A stretch of 9,641 nucleotides of DNA. Origin: JBNGDW01 sp049975325. GTDB lineage: Bacteria > Cloacimonadota > Cloacimonadia > JGIOTU-2 > JBNGDW01. Below are positions 1 through 8,200 of the stretch, piece after piece. The position numbers and the translations under genes were made by a program. The stretch's first letter is position 1. Each line of letters begins with the position of its first letter. Below the pieces are notes generated by a model. The model had not been told where the DNA came from and ran no database searches. It saw only the letters and a list, made by a program, of their open reading frames with translations. The stretch covers positions 1 to 9,641 of the forward strand of contig JBNGDW010000064.1 of the NCBI GenBank assembly GCA_049975325.1, given 5' to 3'.

Positions 1-2
1 GT

Positions 3-644
3 GTAGACCTTGGTATACATGACCTGCCTGAAAATATTCAGGATTTACTCGGCAGACTCAAGTTCCGAACAAGCTTTGGTCAAAATGTGCTTCAACATAG
101 TATCGAAACAGCTCGGATTTGTGGTATGCTTGCAGCAGAACTTGGACTTAATCAAACTCTTGCAAAAAAGATTGGACTTCTTCATGATATAGGAAAAGCA
201 GTAGACCATGAAGTTAACGGTTCACATCCAGAAATAGGTACAGAAATTGCGCGCAGGAATAAACTCTCTCCTATCATAGAAAATGCTATAGAAGCTCACC
301 ATGAAGATGTTGAAGCCAAATCCCCTTATGCAGTTCTGATACAGGCAGCTGATGCAATCTCGGGGTCTCGCCCCGGAGCCAGACGCGAAACACTCGAAGC
401 CTATTTGAAACGCCTGGAAAAATTAGAAAGTATAGCCTCATCATTCGAAGGTGTTTACAAATGCTTTGCCATCCAAGCCGGCAGAGAAATTCGTATAATA
501 GCAGAAAATAATGCAATAGATGATGCCCAGGCTGAAATGCTTGCCTCAAATATAGCAAACAAAATTGAAACTGAACTCCAATATCCAGGACAAATAAAGG
601 TAACTGTCATCAGAGAAGTGCGAAAATCTGCTCTGGCAAAGTAA
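3..644 (+). CDS. rny: Ribonuclease Y, C-terminal part (5' end outside window)
   Basis: RNase Y is a membrane-anchored endoribonuclease that starts mRNA decay in many bacteria. The frame is open from the window edge, so the N-terminal membrane anchor, coiled coil and KH domain lie upstream; 213 residues remain. The visible part is the HD phosphohydrolase domain. It includes a conserved GRLKFRTSFGQNVLQHS stretch, the metal-binding LLHDIGKA motif (His-Asp codons at 183-188), a second GSHPEIG histidine and an AHHED motif. It ends with the family's C-terminal signatures: ADAISGSRPGARRETLE, the FAIQAGREIRI block and a YPGQIKVTVIRE tail. Residue by residue this closely follows my recollection of B. 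subtilis RNase Y (YmdA), and nothing looks degenerate. The ATG-less start inside the frame at 87 is not a gene start. The next gene begins 15 nt after the stop, so the two are probably co-transcribed. Confidence 0.95.
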   Translation, partial: VDLGIHDLPENIQDLLGRLKFRTSFGQNVLQHSIETARICGMLAAELGLNQTLAKKIGLLHDIGKAVDHEVNGSHPEIGTEIARRNKLSPIIENAIEAHHEDVEAKSPYAVLIQAADAISGSRPGARRETLEAYLKRLEKLESIASSFEGVYKCFAIQAGREIRIIAENNAIDDAQAEMLASNIANKIETELQYPGQIKVTVIREVRKSALAK

Positions 645-659
645 ACTAACACCAAGCCA

Positions 660-1457
660 ATGATTAAAATTCTATTTATCGGAGATATTTTTGCAAAACC
701 AGGAAGAAGGATTATTACCAGCCATCTTCCAAAAATCATTGAAGAAAAAGGAATTGATTTAACAATTGCAAATGGAGAAAATCTCGCAGGCGGACTCGGT
801 ATAACACCTAAAACTGCCCAGGAGATGTTCAATGCTGGTATTGATGCTCTAACTACTGGCAATCATCTCTGGGATAAAAAAGAAATAATCGAATATTTAC
901 CTGAGGAGCCGAGGATCTTACGTCCGGCAAACTATCCACCAAATGTCCCTGGTAACTGCCTGTTTTTCTATAAGGTCAAAAACAAAGGTAAGATTGCTAT
1001 ATTCAATTTAATGGGACGCATATTCACCCTCTCTATCGATTGCCCCTTCCGCACCGCAGACTATTATATATCAAAGATCCATGAAATGGAGGACACAAAA
1101 ATAATATTTGTAGATTTTCATGCCGAAGCAACTGCTGAAAAAATGGCATTGGCATGGTACCTCGATGGCAGGGTTTCAGCTGTGATCGGTACACATACTC
1201 ATATACAAACAGCTGATGAACGTATCTTACCAGGTGGCACCGCCTATATTACAGATGCTGGTATGACTGGCTCCCATAATTCGGTTATTGGAATCCGGCC
1301 ACAAGATGCAATCAATCGCTTCCTCTTACAAATCCCTTCCAGATTCAATCCTGCAAAGGAAAATCCCATATTGAATGGAGTGATAATCACGGTTGAAGAA
1401 AATTCAGGAAAAAGTCTTGACATCGAACGACTAATAATCAAAATTGAATCCAATTAA
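660..1457 (+). CDS. ymdB: YmdB/TIGR00282-family metallophosphoesterase
   Basis: A 265-residue calcineurin-like phosphoesterase, full length for the family. Members of known function, such as B. subtilis YmdB, hydrolyse cyclic nucleotides (2',3'-cAMP) and affect biofilm and sporulation decisions; activity here is inferred. The dinuclear-metal ligands are all visible: D9 in ILFIGDIF, E40-N41 in NGENLAGG, N68-H69 in TTGNHLWD, H154 in FVDFHAEAT, and H179 and H181 in GTHTHIQTAD. The PFRTAD and ITDAGMTGSHNSVIG blocks are also family hallmarks. No signal peptide is present, so it should be cytoplasmic. The ATG is preceded by no convincing Shine-Dalgarno (only ACCAAGCCA). With the 15-nt gap to rny, this suggests translational coupling. 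The rny-ymdB pairing matches B. subtilis ymdA-ymdB and other bacteria, supporting a shared role in RNA metabolism or signalling. Confidence 0.93.
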   Translation: MIKILFIGDIFAKPGRRIITSHLPKIIEEKGIDLTIANGENLAGGLGITPKTAQEMFNAGIDALTTGNHLWDKKEIIEYLPEEPRILRPANYPPNVPGNCLFFYKVKNKGKIAIFNLMGRIFTLSIDCPFRTADYYISKIHEMEDTKIIFVDFHAEATAEKMALAWYLDGRVSAVIGTHTHIQTADERILPGGTAYITDAGMTGSHNSVIGIRPQDAINRFLLQIPSRFNPAKENPILNGVIITVEENSGKSLDIERLIIKIESN

Positions 1458-1472
1458 AATTAGAAGGTTGGT

Positions 1473-2354
1473 ATGGCAAAAATTCTAAGTGGAAAAGAAG
1501 TTGCACAGAAAATCTATGATAAAATAGCTGATGATGTAGAAAATCTTCGTGAAAAAAGTGTCATACCTAAATTAGTAATCTTTCTAATTGGAAATAATCC
1601 CGGTGCTTATTACTATTCCCAAAATATTATAAAAAAGGCTCATAAACTAGGTATCAATGCTGAACTCATTGCCATGGAAAAGGATATCACTGAAGAGGGG
1701 CTGATAGCACTTATTCAAAAGGCAAATCAGGATAGTAATATTCACGGCATCCTTGTTCAGCTGCCTCTCCCCTCGCATATCAATTCCATAAAGATTATAA
1801 TGTCAATCGCTCCAGAAAAAGATATTGATGGTCTCCATCCTCTTAATGCAGGAAAATTAATGTATGGCAACGCTCACTTTGTCCCGAGCACTCCTTCTGC
1901 TGTAATGGAAATACTCAAGTTTTATAACATTAAAACAGACGGAAAGCATGTGGCTATTCTGGGCAGAAGCAATATTGTTGGAAAGCCACTCGTACATTTA
2001 CTGCTCCAAAGGAATGTTTTTGGTAACGCCACTGTAACTATCTGCCACACACATACCAAAAATCTTCCTGAAATTACAAAAACTGCTGACATACTCATGG
2101 CATCTATTGGGAAACCGCGTTTTGTTAAAGCCAATATGATAAAGAAAGAAGCAGCAGTAATCGATGTGGGCATAAATGAAGTACAGACAGCAGATGGGAA
2201 ACAAATTCTCGGAGACGTTGATTATGAAGATGCATTCCCCTATGTATCGGCGATTACCCCTGTCCCAGGTGGTGTTGGTTTGGTTACCACTGCTACTCTT
2301 TTGAGCCACCTTGTACTATCTGCCAGCAAATTGAAAAAAAAATTAAATCTATAA
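1473..2354 (+). CDS. folD: FolD-type methylenetetrahydrofolate dehydrogenase/cyclohydrolase, variant active site
   Basis: FolD interconverts 5,10-methylene-, 5,10-methenyl- and 10-formyl-tetrahydrofolate with NAD(P)+ in one-carbon metabolism; it is cytosolic. At 293 residues it has normal length. The family blocks are present: the N-terminal AKILSGKEVAQKI, HGILVQLPLP (Q96), KDIDGLHPLNAGKL (D119), the PSTPSAV loop, the Rossmann GRSNIVGKPL turn, VIDVGIN, GDVDYED and ITPVPGGVG. These align to E. coli FolD with a constant offset of two and no gaps (Y48=Y50, Q96=Q98, D119=D121). The position of catalytic Lys54 is therefore Ile52 (ATT, 1626-1628). The next conserved lysine (E. coli K56) is kept as K54. 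GGVGPMT is altered to GGVGLVT (L270, V271). Cyclohydrolase activity may thus be lost or altered, while the NAD(P)-binding part looks intact. The start ATG has an AGAAGG Shine-Dalgarno 5 nt upstream, and the gap to ymdB is 15 nt. Confidence 0.9.
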   Translation: MAKILSGKEVAQKIYDKIADDVENLREKSVIPKLVIFLIGNNPGAYYYSQNIIKKAHKLGINAELIAMEKDITEEGLIALIQKANQDSNIHGILVQLPLPSHINSIKIIMSIAPEKDIDGLHPLNAGKLMYGNAHFVPSTPSAVMEILKFYNIKTDGKHVAILGRSNIVGKPLVHLLLQRNVFGNATVTICHTHTKNLPEITKTADILMASIGKPRFVKANMIKKEAAVIDVGINEVQTADGKQILGDVDYEDAFPYVSAITPVPGGVGLVTTATLLSHLVLSASKLKKKLNL

Positions 2355-2359
2355 TAAAT

Positions 2360-2378
2360 TTTTTCTTGACAAGAAAAA
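2360..2378. promoter_or_regulatory. Inverted repeat overlapping a TTGACA (-35-like) box
   Basis: TTTTTCTTG and CAAGAAAAA form a perfect 9-bp inverted repeat around a single central A, between folD and the lipoprotein gene. The hexamer TTGACA (2366-2371), identical to the sigma-70 -35 consensus, spans its centre. No good -10 lies 16-18 nt further on, only A-rich DNA. TATAAA at 2401-2406 is too distant to pair with it. It could be an operator for a dimeric regulator at the promoter of the two surface genes. It could also be a chance result of A/T-rich spacer DNA. Confidence 0.35.
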
Positions 2379-2410
2379 TACAAAAATAAAAAATGTCTGT
2401 TATAAATTAT

Positions 2411-2415
2411 GGAGG
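2411..2415 (+). promoter_or_regulatory. Ribosome binding site that fixes the lipoprotein start
   Basis: GGAGG lies 4 nt before the ATG at 2420 and 7 nt before the ATG at 2423. It lies downstream of the earlier in-frame ATG at 2393, which has no Shine-Dalgarno and would place extra polar residues before the signal peptide. It therefore supports starting at 2420 or 2423. Confidence 0.75.
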
Positions 2416-2419
2416 CAGG

Positions 2420-5278
2420 ATGATGAAGCATAAATCATTCACTATTTTGTGTATAATAGGGTTATCCATTACCTTAACTATCTTAGGTTGTGGAAGGAGA
2501 GGTTCTCTTAATCCTAACACCCCACCCTATATTGAAATTTCTGAATATAGTGGTATTGAGAAGCCTGACACATTAGCTGATTCTACCTTTTTTGAAGAAA
2601 TTGGTGACTACATTGACCCTGCTATTTATGACTCGCTCTTTTACCAGGTTATTTATTGGCGAGCTTATGATGAAGATGGTGTTATTTCGAACTTTGCTTA
2701 CAGAATAGGTACTTGGGACTCAACTTCAGGTGAGTGGCTTTATGACCAGGCTTATGGCATAGAAGTAAATGAAGAGGGCTGGGTGCTGCACGAACAACCT
2801 AACGGTGAGTTTAGTATGTGGACACCTAACCCGAATAAACCTTATGCAAGAGTATATTTCCCATCCAAAGACACAACAGATTTTCGCAAAAATTTCGGCA
2901 AATTTGAGGTAAAATGTAGAGACAATAGAGGAGAAATATCTAATACTGCAAAGAAATATTTTGCTACCTATTCTGAAGTCCCAAAAACATCTATAAGTAC
3001 CTCGCAAGGTGTAATAGACTCATGCCGGGTAGGAACTGCAATTAGATTTAAGTTTATGCCCATTGATCTTGATCCTTACGGTCTGGGAGAAGAAGCAGCA
3101 TACTATAAGTACAGACTCGTCACTGTGCCAAGGATTGGAGCACGGGAAGACACCCTTGGAAAGGGCTTCCCCGGTTATGAATTTGGTATAGGAAGCGAAA
3201 TATTGGATAGTACCGACTGGTACTCCACAGATGGTTTTGAAAAACCCGATGAGGTATTCTTGCGAGCTGAGTACCCACCTGATGACCCGTACAAGGATCG
3301 AAAACCTCTACTAGTTGCAAATGATCTAAATGAACTTACCCAAATCCAGGTAAAGGCGGTGGATAAGGCTGGAATAGAAGACCCAAACTATGCAAAAATG
3401 ACCTTCTTTGTTAGAGATTATTTTAGGCCAGAAACCAGAAGCTTTGAAATAGCTACAGATAATCAAAAATATTGTAACATCTTGCCCAGGATTTTTGTTT
3501 TAGGAGAAAATCATTATCTCTCTTACCTTGAATTTTCTGACGACAGACCCAAAAAAGTCGNNNNNNNNNNTGGAGATCTGACAGCCCTATGGTCTAATGA
3601 CATTGAAATACATCTGAGATGGGAATACTTTGGCGAGTATATGCCAAAAGCAGAAGCCGGCGTCCTCTCGCGAACTTATAAAGGATATACTTTCCATTAC
3701 GATGAAAATCTGCCAACCCTCTTTAGCATAGAAGAAGGCTTGCAATTGCCTGCTGGCTATTGTCAATATTATTGTGAGGTTGAGTATATGGATATCCAGC
3801 TGGATAGTACTGTTACAAATCTACCCCCATTATCAGGTATTATTATAGAGGATGAATTTGGTGAGTGGATGCGAGTCCCAATCACTCAAGACCAGCGATG
3901 TAAACTATTTGGTCTCTCTCCTGGAACTCATACATTTAGAGTACGAGCAGTAGATTTCCAGGGCGCTGTTGACCCCACTCCTGCTACCTTAGAATTCAAC
4001 CTTGTGCAAATGGAGGATACCAAAAATGGTGTACTCGTTATAGATGACACACCGAACAGTGACACATTTTCTCCAGAAGAGGAAGTAGACCTTTTCTATC
4101 AAGAGCTGTTTTCGAATCTGCAACCCCCTGTATATGATATAGAAGATTTTGTTGATATAAGCAAACTGAATAGATATGGCGACGGAATTGGCCATCAGAA
4201 ACAACCATCATTTGCTCCATCAGACCTGATAAACTATAAATTAATAATCTGGCATTCCAACAATCCTCAAAAAGGTTATGATGAAGGCTGCCACTTTACT
4301 AATCACTATAATATCTTGAGTTTATACTTAGAATCTGGAGGGAACATCTTATTTACAGGTGGAAAGAATCTAAAAGATAGAACCACTGAAGTAAAACCAT
4401 TTCTGAAAGACTATGCAGGATTTTCTGATGTGCATTATACAATGAATCGTAGTATATCTGACTACTTGATGCAAGCTGATTTTGTTTTTTCCCAGGCAGA
4501 AGGTCTAGAAAACTATAACGATATTAATGTAAATCTACATCTTCTCGTTAATCGTTATGATGCGAATATTGTATTAAATCCAAACTTTACTGATTGGGAA
4601 GATGCTCTCCCAGATGACTGGATTATACGAGAAGGAATTATTATAGATGAAGATTCCCCCACCTTACACAAGCTCATAATATCTTCTTCCACTCCAAAGT
4701 ATGTATATCAGACGATCCCATTGGAACCCCTTGAATTAGAAGACAAGACATCGTGTGATAGCGTAAAATGCAAGTTAGAATATACAAGCTATGCCACAAG
4801 CGGAACATACAAAATTGAAATATATGACCCTAAAGAAGAAATGACCTTACAAGAGTTCATTCATGATAACACTGAAGAGGATGAGCACGACTTTATACAG
4901 TACCTCTTTATTCCTACTGAGTGCGATAGCATAGAGCTGCGTTTGTGGACTTCTGATTCTGGAGCACTGACATATTGGGATAATCTTTCTCTGAAATTTG
5001 GATATTGGATGCCAGAATATTTTGGCGCAACTGCTTTTCGTTTTAATGGGATAGGTGGGATTACCTATTTTGATTTAGGTGAAGCAACTCCTATCTACCA
5101 ATTCATACATGACTCACCCAATGCTCAAGGTTATATTGCCAGTAAATATGCCAAGCCATTTGCAAATGGCAAGGTGGGTACAACCTATATTCTCGGCTTC
5201 CCATTATTCTATATCCAGATGGATGACGCAAAAAACTTTATTGGCCAAGTGTGTAACGACATAGGATTATCATATTAA
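2420..5278 (+). CDS. Large surface lipoprotein with Ig/fn3-like repeats, GATase-like domain and inserted CBM-like module
   Basis: A ~952-residue exported lipoprotein interrupted by a 10-N gap. The start is MMKHKSF, set by GGAGG at 2411-2415. A hydrophobic signal peptide ends in ILGC with lipid-acceptor Cys24 (2489-2491). Three Ig/fn3-like segments end in related strands: FEVKCRDNRG (from ~162), IQVKAVDKAG (from ~309) and FRVRAVDFQG (from ~506). From ~538 comes a class I glutamine-amidotransferase-like alpha/beta fold: VLVIDDTP, then YKLIIWHSNNP (~606) and YLESGGNILFTGG (~636). I see no nucleophile-elbow cysteine, so it is probably not an amidotransferase. Residues ~716-860 form a jelly-roll, CBM4/9-like module interrupting that fold, which resumes (YFGATAFRFNG, ILGFPLFYI) to the C-terminus. 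Large multi-domain lipoproteins of this style occur in FCB-type candidate phyla. The next gene starts 11 nt on and carries the same module, so the two are likely co-transcribed. The specific role is unknown. Confidence 0.82.
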   Translation: MMKHKSFTILCIIGLSITLTILGCGRRGSLNPNTPPYIEISEYSGIEKPDTLADSTFFEEIGDYIDPAIYDSLFYQVIYWRAYDEDGVISNFAYRIGTWDSTSGEWLYDQAYGIEVNEEGWVLHEQPNGEFSMWTPNPNKPYARVYFPSKDTTDFRKNFGKFEVKCRDNRGEISNTAKKYFATYSEVPKTSISTSQGVIDSCRVGTAIRFKFMPIDLDPYGLGEEAAYYKYRLVTVPRIGAREDTLGKGFPGYEFGIGSEILDSTDWYSTDGFEKPDEVFLRAEYPPDDPYKDRKPLLVANDLNELTQIQVKAVDKAGIEDPNYAKMTFFVRDYFRPETRSFEIATDNQKYCNILPRIFVLGENHYLSYLEFSDDRPKKVXXXXGDLTALWSNDIEIHLRWEYFGEYMPKAEAGVLSRTYKGYTFHYDENLPTLFSIEEGLQLPAGYCQYYCEVEYMDIQLDSTVTNLPPLSGIIIEDEFGEWMRVPITQDQRCKLFGLSPGTHTFRVRAVDFQGAVDPTPATLEFNLVQMEDTKNGVLVIDDTPNSDTFSPEEEVDLFYQELFSNLQPPVYDIEDFVDISKLNRYGDGIGHQKQPSFAPSDLINYKLIIWHSNNPQKGYDEGCHFTNHYNILSLYLESGGNILFTGGKNLKDRTTEVKPFLKDYAGFSDVHYTMNRSISDYLMQADFVFSQAEGLENYNDINVNLHLLVNRYDANIVLNPNFTDWEDALPDDWIIREGIIIDEDSPTLHKLIISSSTPKYVYQTIPLEPLELEDKTSCDSVKCKLEYTSYATSGTYKIEIYDPKEEMTLQEFIHDNTEEDEHDFIQYLFIPTECDSIELRLWTSDSGALTYWDNLSLKFGYWMPEYFGATAFRFNGIGGITYFDLGEATPIYQFIHDSPNAQGYIASKYAKPFANGKVGTTYILGFPLFYIQMDDAKNFIGQVCNDIGLSY
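3561..3570. other. Assembly gap (10 Ns) inside the lipoprotein gene
   Basis: Ten ambiguous bases interrupt the gene after residue ~380. Both flanks are open in the same frame if the gap is exactly 10 nt. Ten Ns is a common scaffolder placeholder, so the real length is not known. The protein may therefore be missing residues, or the frame match may be fortuitous. Confidence 0.98.
4565..4999 (+). repeat. CBM-like module, copy 1 (protein-level repeat)
   Basis: About 145 residues of the lipoprotein. They resemble a stretch of the downstream protein (5620-6039) in the same order: NPNFTDW, LPDDW, IIID, YVYQ, YKIEIY, CDSIELRL and TYWDNLSL. The closing W-D-N-L/I-S strand and the opening N-x-x-F...W pattern are typical of CBM4/9-like jelly-roll modules. 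Similarity is plain in protein and only patchy in DNA, so the duplication is not recent. Confidence 0.75.
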
Positions 5279-5289
5279 AGGAGATTACA

Positions 5290-8200
5290 ATGAATTTAAA
5301 AAAATGTTTACTTATAGGTCTTTTCATTGGCTGTCTTACCGCAAATCTATATGCTGAAATCTATCCACCCCCCCCGAATTTTACGGTATCTAAGGGGGAA
5401 TATGCGGATTCGATAAAAGTCAGGTGGTCTGCCCCCACTCCCCCTGAGTTCGGAGAAGGCTTTGAGGCTGGCATCGTTCCACCAGAAGACTGGGATACGA
5501 TAGCGACAAATCTTGACTATTCATGGCAGATTATAGACCAGCCTGCCTACGCCCATTCCGGCTCCTATGCTGCCTGTGTTCCATATACCTTCTCAGAAGG
5601 AGAATTTGAGGGCTTTGGAGAAAACCTTGTAACAAATGGTGACTTTTCCGCATGGATTGATACTCTGCCTCAATACTGGTACAAATCTACCGAGGATATA
5701 ATTATTGATAGCCTTGCACAAGACAGCTTATACCTTGCCTTTAGCGCTTCTTCTCAAACATTCAGATATGTGTACCAGGGCCTTTCAGTAGACAAATATG
5801 CAAAATATAAACTTACATTCGCGAGTAAACAAGATCCTCTTGAAAAAACCTACAAAATCGAATTGTATAATAAAACAGACAACAAAGTATTATGGTCAAA
5901 AAAGGACCTTAATAATATTGAATGGGAAACTTTTGAATTTGATATCCACACCTCATCCTGTGATTCCCTTGAGATACGACTATACCCGTCCAAGCAAGGA
6001 AATACAACTTACTGGGATAATATCTCATTTGAGAAATATATCTATGAAGCGCCAAATCAAGACGAATGGCTGATTTCACCGAATTACAGTGTAGAATCTG
6101 GCGATGAACTTACTTTCTGGTTAGGTACTTCAAAAACTTATGGCGTGAACTCCCCTGTGTATGTATTGGCCCTGCAAGAGGGTGAAGTAACTGACACACT
6201 CCTAGTGTGCGACGGTAGTGACCATTCGGATGGCCTATGGGAATATAAGGAATATTCCCTTCCTCTTGTAGAGTTTGAGAATTCTGAAATCCAAATTGCC
6301 TTCCGCTACCTGGGCGGTAATGGCGATCTCGTATGTTTAGACGATGTAGGTATAGGCGGTGAGAGAAAAACCGATCTTGCCTTTTTTGTCACTCCTGTAG
6401 AAAAACCCACAACAAGGTTCGCCTCCCGAGCTCCAATTAATACCAAGAATAACAAAGCGACTGAGCTAACGGGATATTCACTTGAAAGAAGATTCTGGGA
6501 TAAAAAAGGAAGATATGAAGAAATCTTCTCAACTGAATCACCTGCTGATACTCTATTCTTTGATACAAATGTTGGTAGCGATACTGCCTATGTATATCGT
6601 GCCCGGGCAATCTATAATGATGTGATACCTAGTGAATACACTGCTGAGGATTCTCTGGGATATGTGATAGACAATAACCCACCCAATCAGGCAATAGGAG
6701 TCTCAGCCTCCTTTGATGATTTAGCTGCCTCAGGAATATTCACATTAAACTGGAGATCTCAGGGCTGGCTCAACGATACAATATTGGTAAATCCATCAAG
6801 AGACCTCCAAGGATTTAAGGTATATGATACCTATGAAGATACTACAATCTTCGCCTCAGTAGATGTAAATTTCGAAACTTCAGAATACAAAATTGAACGG
6901 AGTAACTCACTTCCGGCTAGACCTCATATACTTAGTATTGCTTCCATAGATGTAGCAGGAAATGAGAGTGACCTTACTGAACCTGTTACGGTCACGGTCC
7001 TGCCTCCTCCCTTTCTAACAGCCGCTTCTAACGAAACGGATTTGGAAAATAAAATCAGGTTAAGAATAAGCAAATATTATGGCGAGGACTGTACACCAGC
7101 AGATAGCATTAGAATATACAAGGGTATAGATCCAGATTCTATGAATTTCTTCTATGGGTTTAGGCCCGCAAACTCTACAAAAACAGTTTCATATATAGAT
7201 ACTGCAGTAGTCAATGGGACTGAATATAGCTATTATGCAACCTTTATGTATGATTGGGGAGAATCTATCAAGTCTATTACCAGGACAATAGAACCAAAAT
7301 TTGTTATCCATAACATCGAGAATCTTACAATTGATACTACAGAAACTGGATTATCATTCTCATGGGAGGTGCCCGATGACCCTGATTATGCTGGCGTGTA
7401 TCTCTATACTCATAAAACCTATCCCATGGTTTATGTGGACTCTGTTTCCGTAGACACCACTCCTTATATCGAATTTTCTGATCCGGGCCTCTATACTTTC
7501 TATTTTGTCCCATTTGACCCGCTGGGCAACAGAGATTTTGAGACCGAAATAATACTTGAGAATCTAAATGTAGGACTCACTGAGGTTACTGAAACTTTTG
7601 ATAGCGGCTTCCCTCCTGACTGGGGGATATTCTCTCCTGAGGGTGGAGATGGCATATGGAAAGCAGGTGAGGATGGCAGTAGTCAATGGTTTAAGATCCC
7701 CGCAGGCGACAGCATATATGTATATATAAATGATGATTCATTAGGACAGTTTGGAACCAGCAATTGTTATCTTATGCTACCTGAGATTAGTGGACTGACT
7801 CCTGACGATAAAGTTTTCTTGCGATTCAACTCTTATTTTAAAGAAGAATATGATGGCACTGCTTATATAGCTCTTAAAAATAATGAAAGTTGGAGAGATA
7901 TTATTGAAATATCTGAAGATATTGACAACTGGAGCCTGCGTGTAATTGACCTCTCTTCTTATATACCAGACAATGGCACACTTCAAATAGCATTTCATTA
8001 TGATGATAAAGGCACATGGTCCCAGGGTTGGGCAATAGATAATGTCTCAATCCTGACAACATCTACTGACATGAAAACCACATTAGGAGAGAAGATAGTA
8101 ATAAATGCCCCATTTAAGATATGGACAAACTATCCTAATCCGTTTAGCCAATCTACTAATTTCTCATTCTACCTTAACCAACCTGCAACTGTTTCTCTGG

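Noticed and set aside
455..862. 135-residue minus-strand ORF opposite rny and ymdB
   Set aside because: It overlaps two strongly conserved genes on the other strand and has no recognisable motif; it is an antisense shadow.
2401..2406. TATAAA with a TG extension as the -10 of the lipoprotein promoter
   Set aside because: Transcription would start at about the Shine-Dalgarno itself, leaving almost no leader, and it is 29 nt from TTGACA.
2393..2419. Upstream ATG at 2393 as the lipoprotein start
   Set aside because: It has no Shine-Dalgarno, adds polar residues before the signal peptide, and lies upstream of GGAGG, which serves the ATG at 2420/2423.
3561..3570. Reading the N-run as a boundary between two separate genes
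   Set aside because: The downstream part has no start or Shine-Dalgarno, and Ig-like repeats occur on both sides in the same frame; one gene is the simpler reading.
5463..6360. Cleaved-adhesin domain taken as a gingipain-type protease
   Set aside because: The domain is a non-catalytic binding module; no caspase-like His/Cys peptidase domain is present in this protein.
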